Below, one piece after another: positions 8,226 through 17,024 of a stretch of DNA of 64,000 bases (the stretch's first letter is position 1; each line of letters opens with the position of its first letter). This DNA is from Pukyongia salina (lineage in GTDB: Bacteria; Bacteroidota; Bacteroidia; Flavobacteriales; Flavobacteriaceae), in the NCBI RefSeq assembly GCF_002966125.1, contig NZ_CP027062.1, positions 620,001-684,000 on the forward strand. The letters are read 5' to 3'. A model generated the notes under the pieces. It saw only the letters and a program-made list of their open reading frames with translations, was not told where the DNA came from and made no database searches. The translations under genes and the position numbers were made by a program.

Positions 8226-9686
8226 ATGAATACTATTTCAGCAATAATAAGTACATTTTCTTCAGAAGATAAAAGAGAATTCATCAATTATCTGAAGAAA
8301 AAGAATCGCAGGGGCGATGCCAAAAACATAACCTTATTCAAGCTGATCGACCAGGGAAGGACCACCAACCTCGACGTGAAGATATACGGGAAACCGGCAC
8401 GTAATTCGTATCACGCACTTTGTAAACGGCTACAGGATTCCCTTATAGCCTTTGTAGCTGAAAAAAGCTTTATGGGTGAAACTTCAGAAGAAATGCAGGT
8501 TATGAAACTGCTATTGGCCGGTAGGATATTCTTTGAACACAAACAGACCAAAATTGCTTTTAGAACCCTTGAAAAAGCCGAAAAAAAAGCCTTGGAAAAT
8601 GATCTCTACTCTATTCTAGGTGAAATTTACCAAACAAAGATCCAATACGCCCATCTTCATCCAAATATAAAGTACGAAGACATTAGAGACGCCGCAATAC
8701 ACAACCAGGAACTTCAACACAGAGAATTAAGGCTCAATATGGCCTATGCAACCATTAAAGACCAATTATCCAAAAGGAATGCGGTTATTGAAACAATTAT
8801 TGATGAAACTTTTCAGGCACATGGCATCGCAATAGACGATAATCTTACTTTTAAATCCCTATTTCAACTACTGCAGATCCTTTCCACTTCTGCTCAATTG
8901 CGAAGTGACTACAGCAGTGTTACGCCACAGGTGAATCGTATTTCTATTATAGTGAATAGGAAGAAGAAGCAAGCCGGAAAGCATTTATATTATCACATCC
9001 AGATCTTAAAGCTCATGGCAGTAATTAGCTTTAGGAATAAAGATTTCACTAGAGCGAAAGATTTTATCCAGATGATGGAGCTTGAAATGACCCGTCATGA
9101 AAGGAAATATTACAGGAGATTTGCCCCGGACCTCGTGCTTCTTAAGGCTCTAAACCTGAACTTCACTGCTTATCCTACCGAAGCCATTGCCATGTTAAAA
9201 GCATTCCCCAATCCATTTCCCGAACTACAACTTGTATTAATTATGTGTTTGTTTCAGCAACATGAATTTAAGGAGGCGCGCCGGCAACTTCAAAAATTAA
9301 ATCACAGTGATCTTTTTTACGAAAAAAAGGAAGGGATCATTTGGGTAATACAAAGGAATATAATCGAGCTGCTCGTACTTATAGAGTTAGATCAACTCGA
9401 TCTGGTTCTATCACGCATAAACAGCATAAGGAAGAAATTAGTCCCCAAACTGCGTAGACTAAAAGAAGATCGTGCTATTAATTTCCTTAAGTTAGTGGGG
9501 CTTTACTACAACGATCCGTCGTTGGTACGGACGCTTCAGTTTAGAGAAAAAGTAGAGGAGTCATTCGAGTGGAAAGACGCTAAAAAGGAAGATATCTTCG
9601 TGATGAGTTTTTATGCCTGGCTAAAGGCAAAGATGGAGGATCGTCCTATTTATGAGGTAACACTGGAGTTGGTCTCTTTAAAATAA
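8226..9686 (+). CDS. Unknown helical-repeat protein, cytoplasmic
   Basis: 486 aa with no signal peptide and no membrane segment. The N-terminal 75 residues are basic and helical (SSEDKREFINYLKKKNRRGD, then PARNSYHALCKRLQDSLIAF). The rest is almost entirely alpha-helical, with TPR-like pairs such as GRIFFEHKQTKIAFRTLEKA and YYHIQILKLMAVISFRNKDF. It resembles conserved hypothetical proteins I associate with Flavobacteriia, with no known function. Likely a protein-interaction scaffold. It is a single gene, followed by a 73-bp structured intergenic element. ATG at 8226 is the first in-frame start. Confidence 0.75.
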   Translation: MNTISAIISTFSSEDKREFINYLKKKNRRGDAKNITLFKLIDQGRTTNLDVKIYGKPARNSYHALCKRLQDSLIAFVAEKSFMGETSEEMQVMKLLLAGRIFFEHKQTKIAFRTLEKAEKKALENDLYSILGEIYQTKIQYAHLHPNIKYEDIRDAAIHNQELQHRELRLNMAYATIKDQLSKRNAVIETIIDETFQAHGIAIDDNLTFKSLFQLLQILSTSAQLRSDYSSVTPQVNRISIIVNRKKKQAGKHLYYHIQILKLMAVISFRNKDFTRAKDFIQMMELEMTRHERKYYRRFAPDLVLLKALNLNFTAYPTEAIAMLKAFPNPFPELQLVLIMCLFQQHEFKEARRQLQKLNHSDLFYEKKEGIIWVIQRNIIELLVLIELDQLDLVLSRINSIRKKLVPKLRRLKEDRAINFLKLVGLYYNDPSLVRTLQFREKVEESFEWKDAKKEDIFVMSFYAWLKAKMEDRPIYEVTLELVSLK

Positions 9687-9688
9687 AA

Positions 9689-9762
9689 ACACCGCTCACG
9701 GTTAAAACTTTACCTTTTTGGCATAAGGGGCCGGCATCCCTGCCGACAGCCATGAGCGGTGT
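9689..9762. repeat. Structured intergenic element with 10-12 bp terminal inverted repeat
   Basis: ACACCGCTCA (9689-9698) and TGAGCGGTGT (9753-9762) are perfect inverted repeats; allowing one C/A mismatch the stem extends to 12 bp. Inside, CGGCA (9732-9736) and TGCCG (9741-9745) form a second small hairpin. The element follows the stop codon at 9686. It could be the terminator of the upstream gene, a small RNA, or a REP-like palindrome; it lacks a T-run at the outer end. Confidence 0.5.
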
Positions 9763-9909
9763 ACTACCAACCTAAACATCAACTAGCGTGTAATTGAGAT
9801 ACTCAAGATAAGCACGCTATCAACCAATTAAAAACACATCCGGTCGGCATTTATCAATACGAGGTCGTTATTTATAAATCAAGACCATAGCTCACATTTT
9901 GCTTAAGAA

Positions 9910-11211
9910 TTACTCCCCAACCTTACTTAAAAAGTCGATGTCGTTCTCCACTGTAAGCAACAATAAACTGGTAGCTGTGCAAAAAACCGGGCTGGTAATA
10001 CAATGATGACCATTCCAGCTTCCATCCTTATTCTGAATCTTTAGAATACGGCCACTCATATCATCGTACCAGTTTTTCCAATCCTTGTCTTTATTCACCA
10101 GTAAGGATTCGCCGGTTTGTAGAAAACTTAAAAACTCTTCGCCCCCATTATTACCAAAACCATTTAATACATCTTCCCGCTGTGCCGTTTTCTTGGCAGA
10201 CTGATATACATTGTAAGAAGTGGCATACTGGGCAGCTTCACTTTCCGAATACCCTGCCTTTCGTAAATTATCTGTGTTAACCGGAGCATTCTTATCCAGC
10301 TTTCCGTCACGCTTTGCCTTTTTTATCGCATCTTCTGCCTTTCGGGCATCTTTGGCACTACCTCTCACAGACCCACTTACAGCATACAACATGATCCCGG
10401 CCCCATCGTCGGTTTTTACATTACCGGTGCTTTCATCGTAGTTTCCTTTCTGGTAATTCTTGGATCGTTCTACCACTTCCTCATTAACATCGGCACCCAC
10501 AGCCTGAGCGGCTTCCAGGGCAGAAGTGGCTAATCCACTTTGCAAAACCCCGGCCCATCCGGCACCTTTTTGTCTACCGGAAGCATCGGTGGAAGCTTCG
10601 ATCTTGGCTACACATATATCCAGACATCGTTCAACTCTACGCTTATCAACACCTTTCAGGTTTCTGTCCAATAGATTAGATAGCAGTTGTGCAGTTAATA
10701 CGGCATCGATGTTTTCGCCTAATTTCGTCTGTATCTGGGTACCGCGAACATCGGTAATAAATGTCGATCCCTTTGAGGTACTTTCTACAGTTTCCAGCAG
10801 AAAATCGATCGCATTCTTTAAGTTCTTCGAGTAGGTTCCTTTATTGATGGTGGTTCCACTCCTGAGAAAGGCCTGAGCCACAATAGCTGTTGTCGCAGGA
10901 TCCGCCTTGACCGCATGAGGATCACGTACATGCTGGGCACTATGACTTCCGGCGCCATATCCACCGTTAGGTAGCTGGGCGTCTGCCAGCCAACTTAATC
11001 CGTCGCGAACAGATATCATAAGATTTTCATCATTCTTATAGATATTGAAATTTTCGGAAGACTGTTCTCCCATAACGGTCATAAATACGCAGCCATCTGA
11101 AGGCTCAAGTAATCTTGCAGTTTCGGCATAGTCGCCATTCGATTCGCTAATTGCGAAAAATGCTCCTATTACCAAAACGGGTAAAAGGGCTAATAAGATT
11201 TTTGTTTTCAT
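9910..11211 (-). CDS. Secreted alpha/alpha-toroid (terpenoid-cyclase-like fold) protein of unknown function
   Basis: 433 aa with an N-terminal signal peptide or anchor (residues 4-21). The sequence has repeats like those of the terpenoid cyclase/prenyltransferase toroid fold: GLSWLADAQLPNGGYGAGS near residue 72, VKADPATTAIVAQAFLRSG, LSNLL, GWAGVLQSGLATSALEAAQA, and near the C-terminus KIQNKDGSWNGHHC and CTATSLLLL. The QxxDGSW-type repeats recall squalene-cyclase QW motifs, but no DxDD or DCTA catalytic motif was seen, so enzymatic activity is doubtful. Export makes a binding or structural role more likely. Divergent from the di-haem cytochrome lipoprotein gene across 178 bp. Confidence 0.6.
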   Translation of the reverse strand: MKTKILLALLPVLVIGAFFAISESNGDYAETARLLEPSDGCVFMTVMGEQSSENFNIYKNDENLMISVRDGLSWLADAQLPNGGYGAGSHSAQHVRDPHAVKADPATTAIVAQAFLRSGTTINKGTYSKNLKNAIDFLLETVESTSKGSTFITDVRGTQIQTKLGENIDAVLTAQLLSNLLDRNLKGVDKRRVERCLDICVAKIEASTDASGRQKGAGWAGVLQSGLATSALEAAQAVGADVNEEVVERSKNYQKGNYDESTGNVKTDDGAGIMLYAVSGSVRGSAKDARKAEDAIKKAKRDGKLDKNAPVNTDNLRKAGYSESEAAQYATSYNVYQSAKKTAQREDVLNGFGNNGGEEFLSFLQTGESLLVNKDKDWKNWYDDMSGRILKIQNKDGSWNGHHCITSPVFCTATSLLLLTVENDIDFLSKVGE

Positions 11212-11234
11212 TGTATAAATTATTTTTGAATTTG

Positions 11235-11314
11235 TTCCGAAGCTATAGAACCATTGTTACCGTTAAAACCATCAATTAGTCAAACAACCAAATGGTTGAG
11301 GGAACCGCTTCGAA
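11235..11314. promoter_or_regulatory. Divergent intergenic region with 14-bp palindrome
   Basis: CAACCAAATGGTTG at 11285-11298 is a 14-bp inverted repeat with 6-bp arms. CCGAAGC (11236 onward) and GCTTCG (11308 onward) form a wider inverted pair around it. The position between divergent exported-protein genes suggests a regulator binding site. No exact -7 box was found on either side. Confidence 0.4.
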
Positions 11315-11389
11315 ATAGTAGTTTTAACTCAAACTAACTAGCTGTTTTAGAAGTATTTTTCTATTTTTAGCATCTAATTTGTTCAAAGA

Positions 11390-12652
11390 ATGAAAAGAAT
11401 TCAAATTGCCCTGTCTCTATCTATCCTTCTCATTATTGCCGGTTGTGGAAGTGACGATTCCAATCCTTCCCAGTTCGACAATGAGAACCCCTCTGCGCCT
11501 CAAAATCTTACGGTATCCGGCATCGCCATAAATTCGATCGAATTGGGGTGGGATGCCTCAACCGACAATGTGGGTGTTACCGGTTACCATATTTATCAGG
11601 ATGGTACACTCATCGTTTCGGCACATACGGCTACTTCAATTACCATCCCCAATCTCGATGAAGAGACCTTTTACAGTTTTTACGTTACGGCAATTGATGC
11701 TGAAGGCAACGAATCTGTCCCCAGTAATACAGCTTCAGCAACAACAGAAGGTACTCCTCTACAATTTACGCCAACCCTATCCGAAATGGGATTATTTGAA
11801 GGCGCCATGGAAGATATTGTACCGGCTAATGGAGTTCAGTATTACGAAATAAGAACCGCACTATTTACAGACTACACCCATAAACAACGATTGGTAAGAC
11901 TCCCCGTTGGGCAAACCATGCGATATGCAAACTCCGATCTCCTGCCGCTGTTTCCAAACAACACGGTAATTGCCAAGACCTTCTTTTATTATTTGGATGA
12001 AAGGGACCCAACTTTAGGAAAGAAGATCGTGGAAACTCGTGTATTAATAAAGTTACAGGAAGGGTGGATAGCGTCCAATTATGTGTGGAATGATACAATG
12101 ACCGAAGCCTTCAGGGATGATGTGGGTGGTATGATAGATATAAGCTATATAGACAATAATGGCACCACTCAGGATATAGATTATATAATTCCGAGTAATG
12201 CAGATTGTTTCGAGTGTCATAATAATAACAATAAAACATTCCCTCTGGGTATGAAACTTCGGAATTTAAATTTCATTCCGGAATATGCGGGCTACAACCA
12301 ATTGCAATATTTTTCGGATAACGGGCTATTACTTGGCCTGGACGATCCAACCACAGTTAGCTCCTTACCTAACTGGGCAAATGGAACACTCCCTATCGAT
12401 GAGCGCGCTAGAGCGTATATGGATGTAAATTGTGCGCATTGCCATTCACCGGGAGGAAGTGTAGCGCCGTCATTTAATATGGACTTCCGATACGAAACTC
12501 CGTTTAGCGAAACCGGGATCTACGCTAACAGAGGCGAGATAGAAGCACGTTTTGCCAGTAACGCACCTATTTACCGAATGCCCAGATTGGGTAGAACAGT
12601 TGTTCATCAGGAGGCTTTGGCTATGCTGATCGAATATCTGGACACGTTGTAG
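11390..12652 (+). CDS. Fibronectin type III / di-haem cytochrome c lipoprotein (SO2930-like)
   Basis: 420 aa. Lipoprotein signal with lipobox IAGC, Cys at 19. Residues of about 35-118 are a fibronectin type III domain (PSAPQNLTVSGIAINSIELGW, with one letter trimmed in pattern). The remainder contains two haem c attachment motifs: CFECH near residue 273 and CAHCH near 348, so two covalently bound haems are expected. The layout around the motifs, with MKLRNLNF after the first CxxCH, recalls the SO2930-type di-haem cytochromes. It should be held at the outer face of a membrane and take part in electron transfer; partner unknown. Ends at an intrinsic terminator. Confidence 0.75.
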   Translation: MKRIQIALSLSILLIIAGCGSDDSNPSQFDNENPSAPQNLTVSGIAINSIELGWDASTDNVGVTGYHIYQDGTLIVSAHTATSITIPNLDEETFYSFYVTAIDAEGNESVPSNTASATTEGTPLQFTPTLSEMGLFEGAMEDIVPANGVQYYEIRTALFTDYTHKQRLVRLPVGQTMRYANSDLLPLFPNNTVIAKTFFYYLDERDPTLGKKIVETRVLIKLQEGWIASNYVWNDTMTEAFRDDVGGMIDISYIDNNGTTQDIDYIIPSNADCFECHNNNNKTFPLGMKLRNLNFIPEYAGYNQLQYFSDNGLLLGLDDPTTVSSLPNWANGTLPIDERARAYMDVNCAHCHSPGGSVAPSFNMDFRYETPFSETGIYANRGEIEARFASNAPIYRMPRLGRTVVHQEALAMLIEYLDTL

Positions 12653-12669
12653 GTGAACAACAAATACAG

Positions 12670-12704
12670 AAAAAAAGCAACCATATCCTGGTTGCTTTTT
12701 TTTT
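12670..12704 (+). terminator. Intrinsic terminator
   Basis: AAAAGCAACC and GGTTGCTTTT pair across the loop ATATCCT, followed by a run of nine or more T. It closes the di-haem cytochrome gene. Confidence 0.85.
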
Positions 12705-12762
12705 GTTTAAACCTTTAGGCAATTGTGATGTCCAAAGAGCGTATAATGTAAAATCCATGAAC

Positions 12763-13212
12763 ATGAAAAACGTATTTTTAGTTGCAAGTTTCTTAATCTG
12801 TTTTACGAGTTTCGCACAAGGGCCTCGGGGAAATAACGACAGACAACCCAAACCTAAAATGGAGAGGCCGGATTTCACTCCTACACAGCTAGCCGAACTT
12901 CAAACTAAAAAGCTCACCCTCGAATTAGATCTTGATGAAAAGCAACAAGCAAAAGTATTCGAATTGCAACTCAAGGTTGCAAAAGACAGGGAAGCGCATA
13001 AAACCGAAAAGGGTCCTAAGGATGAAATGACCGATGAAGATAAATTCGAAAAACACTCGGCAAGGCTCGATTCGCAAATTGAATACAAAAATGCCATGAA
13101 ATCTATCCTTAATAAGGATCAATTTGAAAAATGGGAAAAGACCAGTGAGAATAGGGGTAAAAAGCGCAAGCAAGAAGGTCGACGAGACAAGAAACGCGAA
13201 AAAAGACACTAG
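12763..13212 (+). CDS. Small exported Spy/CpxP-like helical protein
   Basis: 149 aa from the ATG at 12763, which begins the signal peptide MKNVFLVASFLICFTSFAQ; an ATG two codons upstream (12757) is equally possible. The mature part is charged and helical: FTPTQLAELQTKKLTLELDL, then DEKQQAKVFELQ, with a very basic C-terminal tail (RGKKRKQEGRRDKKREKRH). The TPxQ/LxLxxxQ pattern is like the periplasmic Spy/CpxP and heavy-metal-sensor helical proteins. Role could be chaperone-like or metal-related, not determinable here. Followed by a second protein of similar kind. Confidence 0.62.
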   Translation: MKNVFLVASFLICFTSFAQGPRGNNDRQPKPKMERPDFTPTQLAELQTKKLTLELDLDEKQQAKVFELQLKVAKDREAHKTEKGPKDEMTDEDKFEKHSARLDSQIEYKNAMKSILNKDQFEKWEKTSENRGKKRKQEGRRDKKREKRH

Positions 13213-13255
13213 TAGCGAATTTTGGCCCAATTCTTGGAATATTCATTGTAAAATA

Positions 13256-13269
13256 GTTACATTAGTAAC
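13256..13269. promoter_or_regulatory. Palindrome GTTACATTAGTAAC
   Basis: A 14-bp inverted repeat (GTTAC, 4-nt centre, GTAAC) ending 21 nt before the ATG of the small exported protein at 13291. A one-base variant, GTTACAATAGTAAC, occurs at 29778-29791 upstream of another exported-protein gene, so this may be an operator for one regulator. Confidence 0.45.
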
Positions 13270-13290
13270 CTTAAAATTAAAATTGATACA

Positions 13291-13641
13291 ATGAAAAATC
13301 TATTATCGGTACTTGCTATTTCATGTATAATGTTAGTAGGAATGGGCAGTATGTCCGCACAGAGTTTAACTCAGGACCAGGACAGGCCAGAGGTTATTGC
13401 AAAAACAAAGGTAGCAGACCTTTCGTCTAAACTTGACCTAACGGGCGATCAGCAACGAGCGTTGTTCAGAGCCTATACCGCACACGAAAGCAATTATCAG
13501 AAGCATGTAACAGGGAAGGATATTTCCAGTCCGAAAGTTCAGGCAGATAAGAACAAGTTCGATGCAGTATTAAAGGATGCAGTAAAGAAATCATTGACGG
13601 ACGCCCAATATAATAAGTGGCTCACCCTTCAGAAGATGTAA
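13291..13641 (+). CDS. Small exported helical protein, unknown
   Basis: 116 aa with signal peptide ending MSAQ at about residue 24. The mature 90 residues are helical: KVADLSSKLDLTGDQQRALF, YTAHESNYQKHV and a C-terminal LTDAQYNKWLTLQKM. The LdLTgdQ...L pattern and KSLTDAQYNKW tail parallel those of the preceding protein (L.LDEKQQAKVFEL and ILNKDQFEKWEK), so the two are probably distant relatives of the Spy-like type. A palindrome precedes the gene and an intrinsic terminator follows. Confidence 0.62.
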   Translation: MKNLLSVLAISCIMLVGMGSMSAQSLTQDQDRPEVIAKTKVADLSSKLDLTGDQQRALFRAYTAHESNYQKHVTGKDISSPKVQADKNKFDAVLKDAVKKSLTDAQYNKWLTLQKM

Positions 13642-13661
13642 ATTAAATTATATAATAATAA

Positions 13662-13694
13662 AGACCTCCTGGGAAATCTCAGGAGGTTTTTTTA
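13662..13694. terminator. Intrinsic terminator, convergent genes
   Basis: ACCTCCTG (13664-13671) pairs with CAGGAGGT (13680-13687), followed by a T-run. It reaches the hemL stop codon at 13692 on the opposite strand. Confidence 0.85.
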
Positions 13695-14978
13695 TAGGGT
13701 TTTTACAAGATCGTGGCAGGCGTTAATCGTCATGTCCAGATCCTTATAAGTTAGCGCATCGTTTAAGAACCAACTTTCAAATGCACTTGGGGGTAAATAT
13801 ATCCCGCGGTTTAACATCCCATGGAAGAATTTTTTGAACGTTTCGTTATTACCCTTCGCGGAAGACTCAAAATCTATAACTTCTTCCTTAGTAAAGTGCA
13901 CCGAGATCATAGATCCAACCCTGTTTATCACATAGGGCAGTCCACTCTCGTTTAAAGCCAGGTCCAACCCATTATGTAGATAAGCCGTCTTTTCGGCAAG
14001 AGATTGGTAAATTTCAGGAGATCGATCAAGAGCTTTTAACATGGCGAGACCAGCGGCCATCGCCAATGGATTACCGCTCAAGGTTCCTGCCTGATAAACA
14101 GGACCCAAGGGGGCTAGAAAATCCATGATCTCATTTCTGGCGGCGAATGCTCCAACCGGAAGCCCTCCGCCAATAACCTTCCCAAAGGTTACTATATCGG
14201 CTTTTACACCATATAATTCCTGGGCTCCACCAGCAGCTAACCGAAATCCGGTCATCACCTCATCGAAAACCAGAAGGATATCATTTTCGTTGCATAAATC
14301 GCGTAACCCCTCCAAAAATCCGTCGGCCGGAGGAATACATCCCATATTTCCTGCTACAGGTTCCAGGATAATACAGGCTATTTCTCCTCTGTTCTCCAAA
14401 ATGAGCTCCCTTACCCTGTTAAGATCATTATATGGAGCGAGCAAAGTATCTCTGGCAGTACCAGCAGTGACTCCTGGACTGTTTGGGACACCAAAGGTAA
14501 CAGCACCGCTACCTGCTTCAATGAGAAACGAATCACTGTGACCGTGATAACACCCTGCAAATTTTATGATCTTGTCCTTACCCGTGTATCCACGTGCCAG
14601 GCGTACTGCACTCATACATGCTTCGGTACCACTGTTTACAAAACGGATCTTATCTATGCCCGGAACCATCGAAACAGCCAAAGAGGCGATCTCAGTTTCA
14701 ATCTGCGTGGGCATACCAAAAGAAGTACCTTTCTCGGCTTTCGATATAAGTGCATCGAGAACCGGCTGGTACGCATGTCCAAGGATCAATGGGCCCCAGG
14801 AGGCTATATAATCTACGAGTTTATTTCCATCTACATCGTACAAATAGGCCCCTTTGGCGTGTTCAATAAATACAGGGTCACCGCCAACAGCCTTAAAGGC
14901 CCGTACAGGTGAGTTTACACCTCCCGGAATATATTGTTGTGCCTCTTTAAATAAGGCACTACTTCGTTTATAGATCAT
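13692..14978 (-). CDS. hemL: Glutamate-1-semialdehyde 2,1-aminomutase
   Basis: 428 aa, the usual length. A PLP enzyme that converts glutamate-1-semialdehyde to 5-aminolevulinate, the second step of C5 tetrapyrrole synthesis. Diagnostic stretches: [13 protein letters not shown] at the N-terminus, [40 protein letters not shown], and the PLP lysine in [16 protein letters not shown]. It follows the glucosaminidase-LysM gene with a 6-nt gap on the same strand, so it is the last gene of a three-gene unit. Confidence 0.97.
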   Translation of the reverse strand: MIYKRSSALFKEAQQYIPGGVNSPVRAFKAVGGDPVFIEHAKGAYLYDVDGNKLVDYIASWGPLILGHAYQPVLDALISKAEKGTSFGMPTQIETEIASLAVSMVPGIDKIRFVNSGTEACMSAVRLARGYTGKDKIIKFAGCYHGHSDSFLIEAGSGAVTFGVPNSPGVTAGTARDTLLAPYNDLNRVRELILENRGEIACIILEPVAGNMGCIPPADGFLEGLRDLCNENDILLVFDEVMTGFRLAAGGAQELYGVKADIVTFGKVIGGGLPVGAFAARNEIMDFLAPLGPVYQAGTLSGNPLAMAAGLAMLKALDRSPEIYQSLAEKTAYLHNGLDLALNESGLPYVINRVGSMISVHFTKEEVIDFESSAKGNNETFKKFFHGMLNRGIYLPPSAFESWFLNDALTYKDLDMTINACHDLVKTL

Positions 14979-14984
14979 GAAAAA

Positions 14985-15815
14985 TTATTGATTCTTTACA
15001 GGATGCAAATATAATACCTGTCCTATAGAAATAGTATTAGTTTCAAGGCCATTATACTCTTTTAACGTTTCAACCGTAATATTGAATCGTCTGGCAATAC
15101 TATAGAGGGTATCACCTTTTAAAACCGTGTAGGTATTGATCTTTGTGTTATCCGGGTTGATAGGATTTGCACCGGCACCTAATACCATTTCGTCATAAGC
15201 CGCCAGATTATAGCGTTCTATGATAGAAATGAGCTTGTCTGGGTATTTAGGATCGGTAGCATACCCCGCCTTCTTCAAACCTCTGGCCCAGGATTTATAA
15301 TCATCTTTCCTGTATTTAAACAGATCCTTATATCTGCTTCGTTGCGTAAGGAACAGCGAGTGATCCCTAAATGAATATTTAGGATCTTTATATTTTCTGA
15401 AGCACTCACCCTTTTCGTCATCGTCGTGATACACGCGTTCGCCTGTCCATTCGGTGTGACATTTAATTCCGAAATGATTATTTGCTTTTCGCGTTAATTC
15501 TCCTCTTCCGGCACCACTCTCAAGTATCCCCTGTGCCAGGGTGATGCTGGCCGGTATACCGTATTGAAGCATCTCCTCCCTTGCAATGCCATTGTAGTTT
15601 TCAATGTAATTGGCAACAACCTCGGCGTATGAAGCATCAGGCGGAAGCTCTTTCACCACCGTTTTAGGTACTGTTGTAGTAGTTTCGGGTTGTTTTTCGA
15701 TCACTATCTTTTCGGTGCGGTCTCTTTTCTTACTTTCCACAATGCGCTTCTTAGATTTACAACTTGTGGTTAGAAATCCAACTGCAACGATAACTATGAG
15801 GATTCTAAATAGCAT
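14985..15815 (-). CDS. Glucosaminidase/LysM lipoprotein (peptidoglycan hydrolase)
   Basis: 276 aa. Lipoprotein signal with TTSC, Cys at 19, then a basic stretch KSKKRIVESKKR. Residues of about 70-215 are a mannosyl-glycoprotein endo-beta-N-acetylglucosaminidase/FlgJ-type domain: ASITLAQGILESGAGRGELT carries the catalytic Glu, then NNHFGIKCH, FRKYKDPKYSFRDHSLFL and KKAGYATDPKYPDKLI. A LysM peptidoglycan-binding domain closes the protein (YTVLKGDTLYSIARRFNI to QVLYLHPV). Expected role is glycan strand cleavage in the periplasm. It directly abuts the upstream ACC-deaminase-like gene with no gap. Confidence 0.92.
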   Translation of the reverse strand: MLFRILIVIVAVGFLTTSCKSKKRIVESKKRDRTEKIVIEKQPETTTTVPKTVVKELPPDASYAEVVANYIENYNGIAREEMLQYGIPASITLAQGILESGAGRGELTRKANNHFGIKCHTEWTGERVYHDDDEKGECFRKYKDPKYSFRDHSLFLTQRSRYKDLFKYRKDDYKSWARGLKKAGYATDPKYPDKLISIIERYNLAAYDEMVLGAGANPINPDNTKINTYTVLKGDTLYSIARRFNITVETLKEYNGLETNTISIGQVLYLHPVKNQ

Positions 15816-16757
15816 TTATATTTCGATTTGAGGTAGGTTCTTTGATTTCAATCGGAGGTTCATTCCATTAATTCCCTGTAGTCCCCCGGTATGAATCGCT
15901 AAAATACGGCTATTTTTTCTGAAATATCCGGCTTTCATTAGATTCATGATCCCATACATCATCTTAGCTGTGTATACCGGATCCAGTTGAATATTTGTTA
16001 ATTCTTTAAACTTGTTAATGAAACGAACTAATTCTGAATCTATTTTAGCATAGCCGCCAAAATTGTAGCGGTCTGTGAGCTGATATTTGGAATTACTACT
16101 GAATTTATCCAGTATTTCCTTCTGAAAAGTTCCATTAAGTACAGAAAACCCGATCCCCTCCTGGTGAGGCTGCAAGGAATTCAATATCCCTGCGAAGGTT
16201 CCTCCGGTTCCCACCGCCACCGCCACATGATCGAATTCCACATCTGTATCACTAAGTATTTCAGAACAACCCTTTACTGCTAATTGTGAAGTACCACCTT
16301 CCGGAATGATATAATAATCGTGCAGATCGCGTATATATCGTTTTAAAACTTCTCCCTGATCCTTATCCTTATAATCACTTCTACTCATGAATATTAAGCG
16401 CATACCACAGCGGGAGGCGTACTGCAGCGTAGGGTTGCTCTCTATATATGGTTCCAATTCTTCTCCTCGTATCACCCCTACCGTAGGAATACTAAAAAGC
16501 TTTCCCGCAGAGGCTGTGGCAGCAATATGATTAGAAAACGCACCACCAAAAGTAAGGATCGCCCGTTTATGCGTGGCTCTCATATCCTCAAAAAGGTATT
16601 TTAATTTTCTGAACTTATTTCCCGAAACTTCAGAGTGTATTTGATCTTCCCGTTTCAAAAAAAGTGAATATCCCGAAATTGAGAATGGTTCCAGGAGGAT
16701 CTCCTCATTCATCGATCCGGTTTCTTCGAAGAAAAATTCAAGATTATTATGGGCCAA
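15816..16757 (-). CDS. 1-Aminocyclopropane-1-carboxylate deaminase / D-cysteine desulfhydrase family PLP enzyme
   Basis: 313 aa, fold type II PLP enzyme. The PLP lysine lies in SGNKFRKLKYLFEDM and the substrate region in ILTFGGAFSNHIAATASAG; the phosphate-binding glycine loop is VAVGTGGTFAGI. The family includes ACC deaminase and D-cysteine desulfhydrase; which reaction this one performs cannot be told from the sequence. An internal Met at residue 16 is an alternative start. First gene of a unit with the glucosaminidase and hemL. Confidence 0.88.
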   Translation of the reverse strand: MAHNNLEFFFEETGSMNEEILLEPFSISGYSLFLKREDQIHSEVSGNKFRKLKYLFEDMRATHKRAILTFGGAFSNHIAATASAGKLFSIPTVGVIRGEELEPYIESNPTLQYASRCGMRLIFMSRSDYKDKDQGEVLKRYIRDLHDYYIIPEGGTSQLAVKGCSEILSDTDVEFDHVAVAVGTGGTFAGILNSLQPHQEGIGFSVLNGTFQKEILDKFSSNSKYQLTDRYNFGGYAKIDSELVRFINKFKELTNIQLDPVYTAKMMYGIMNLMKAGYFRKNSRILAIHTGGLQGINGMNLRLKSKNLPQIEI

Positions 16758-16950
16758 AATTCTTCAATTTTATTTGATGCGAAATTATTGAAGATAGTTC
16801 AATCTTTAACACTTTATGACACAGATAATTAGAGAATAAGTAGAAAAACGGACTTCAGCTTAAAAAAATTTCACTAAAACGACGTAAATATCCCAATTCC
16901 TCATTTCTAGATTTTAACATTTATAAATTACAAAAGTTAAATTATAGTGT

Positions 16951-16999
16951 ATTTCATCGATTTATTTTGTCTTTTGTCGATTTTTATGTATATAATTGT
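16951..16999 (+). promoter_or_regulatory. Shared 49-bp promoter element, copy 1
   Basis: TCGATT occurs twice as a direct repeat (16957-16962 and 16977-16982), exactly 20 bp apart, and TATAATTG at 16991-16998 resembles the -7 box. The same 49-bp layout, with identical internal distances, is found at 19748-19796. The ATG at 17025 lies 26 nt beyond. The downstream TCGATT covers the region between -33 and -7, as expected for activator binding. Confidence 0.68.
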
Positions 17000-17024
17000 A
17001 GGAAAATTCCTCAATAACCAGCTT

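Noticed and set aside
16947-17024. Upstream extension of the 838-aa surface protein to an in-frame ATG at 16947
   Set aside because: It would start inside the shared promoter element and places a second hydrophobic stretch before the signal peptide.
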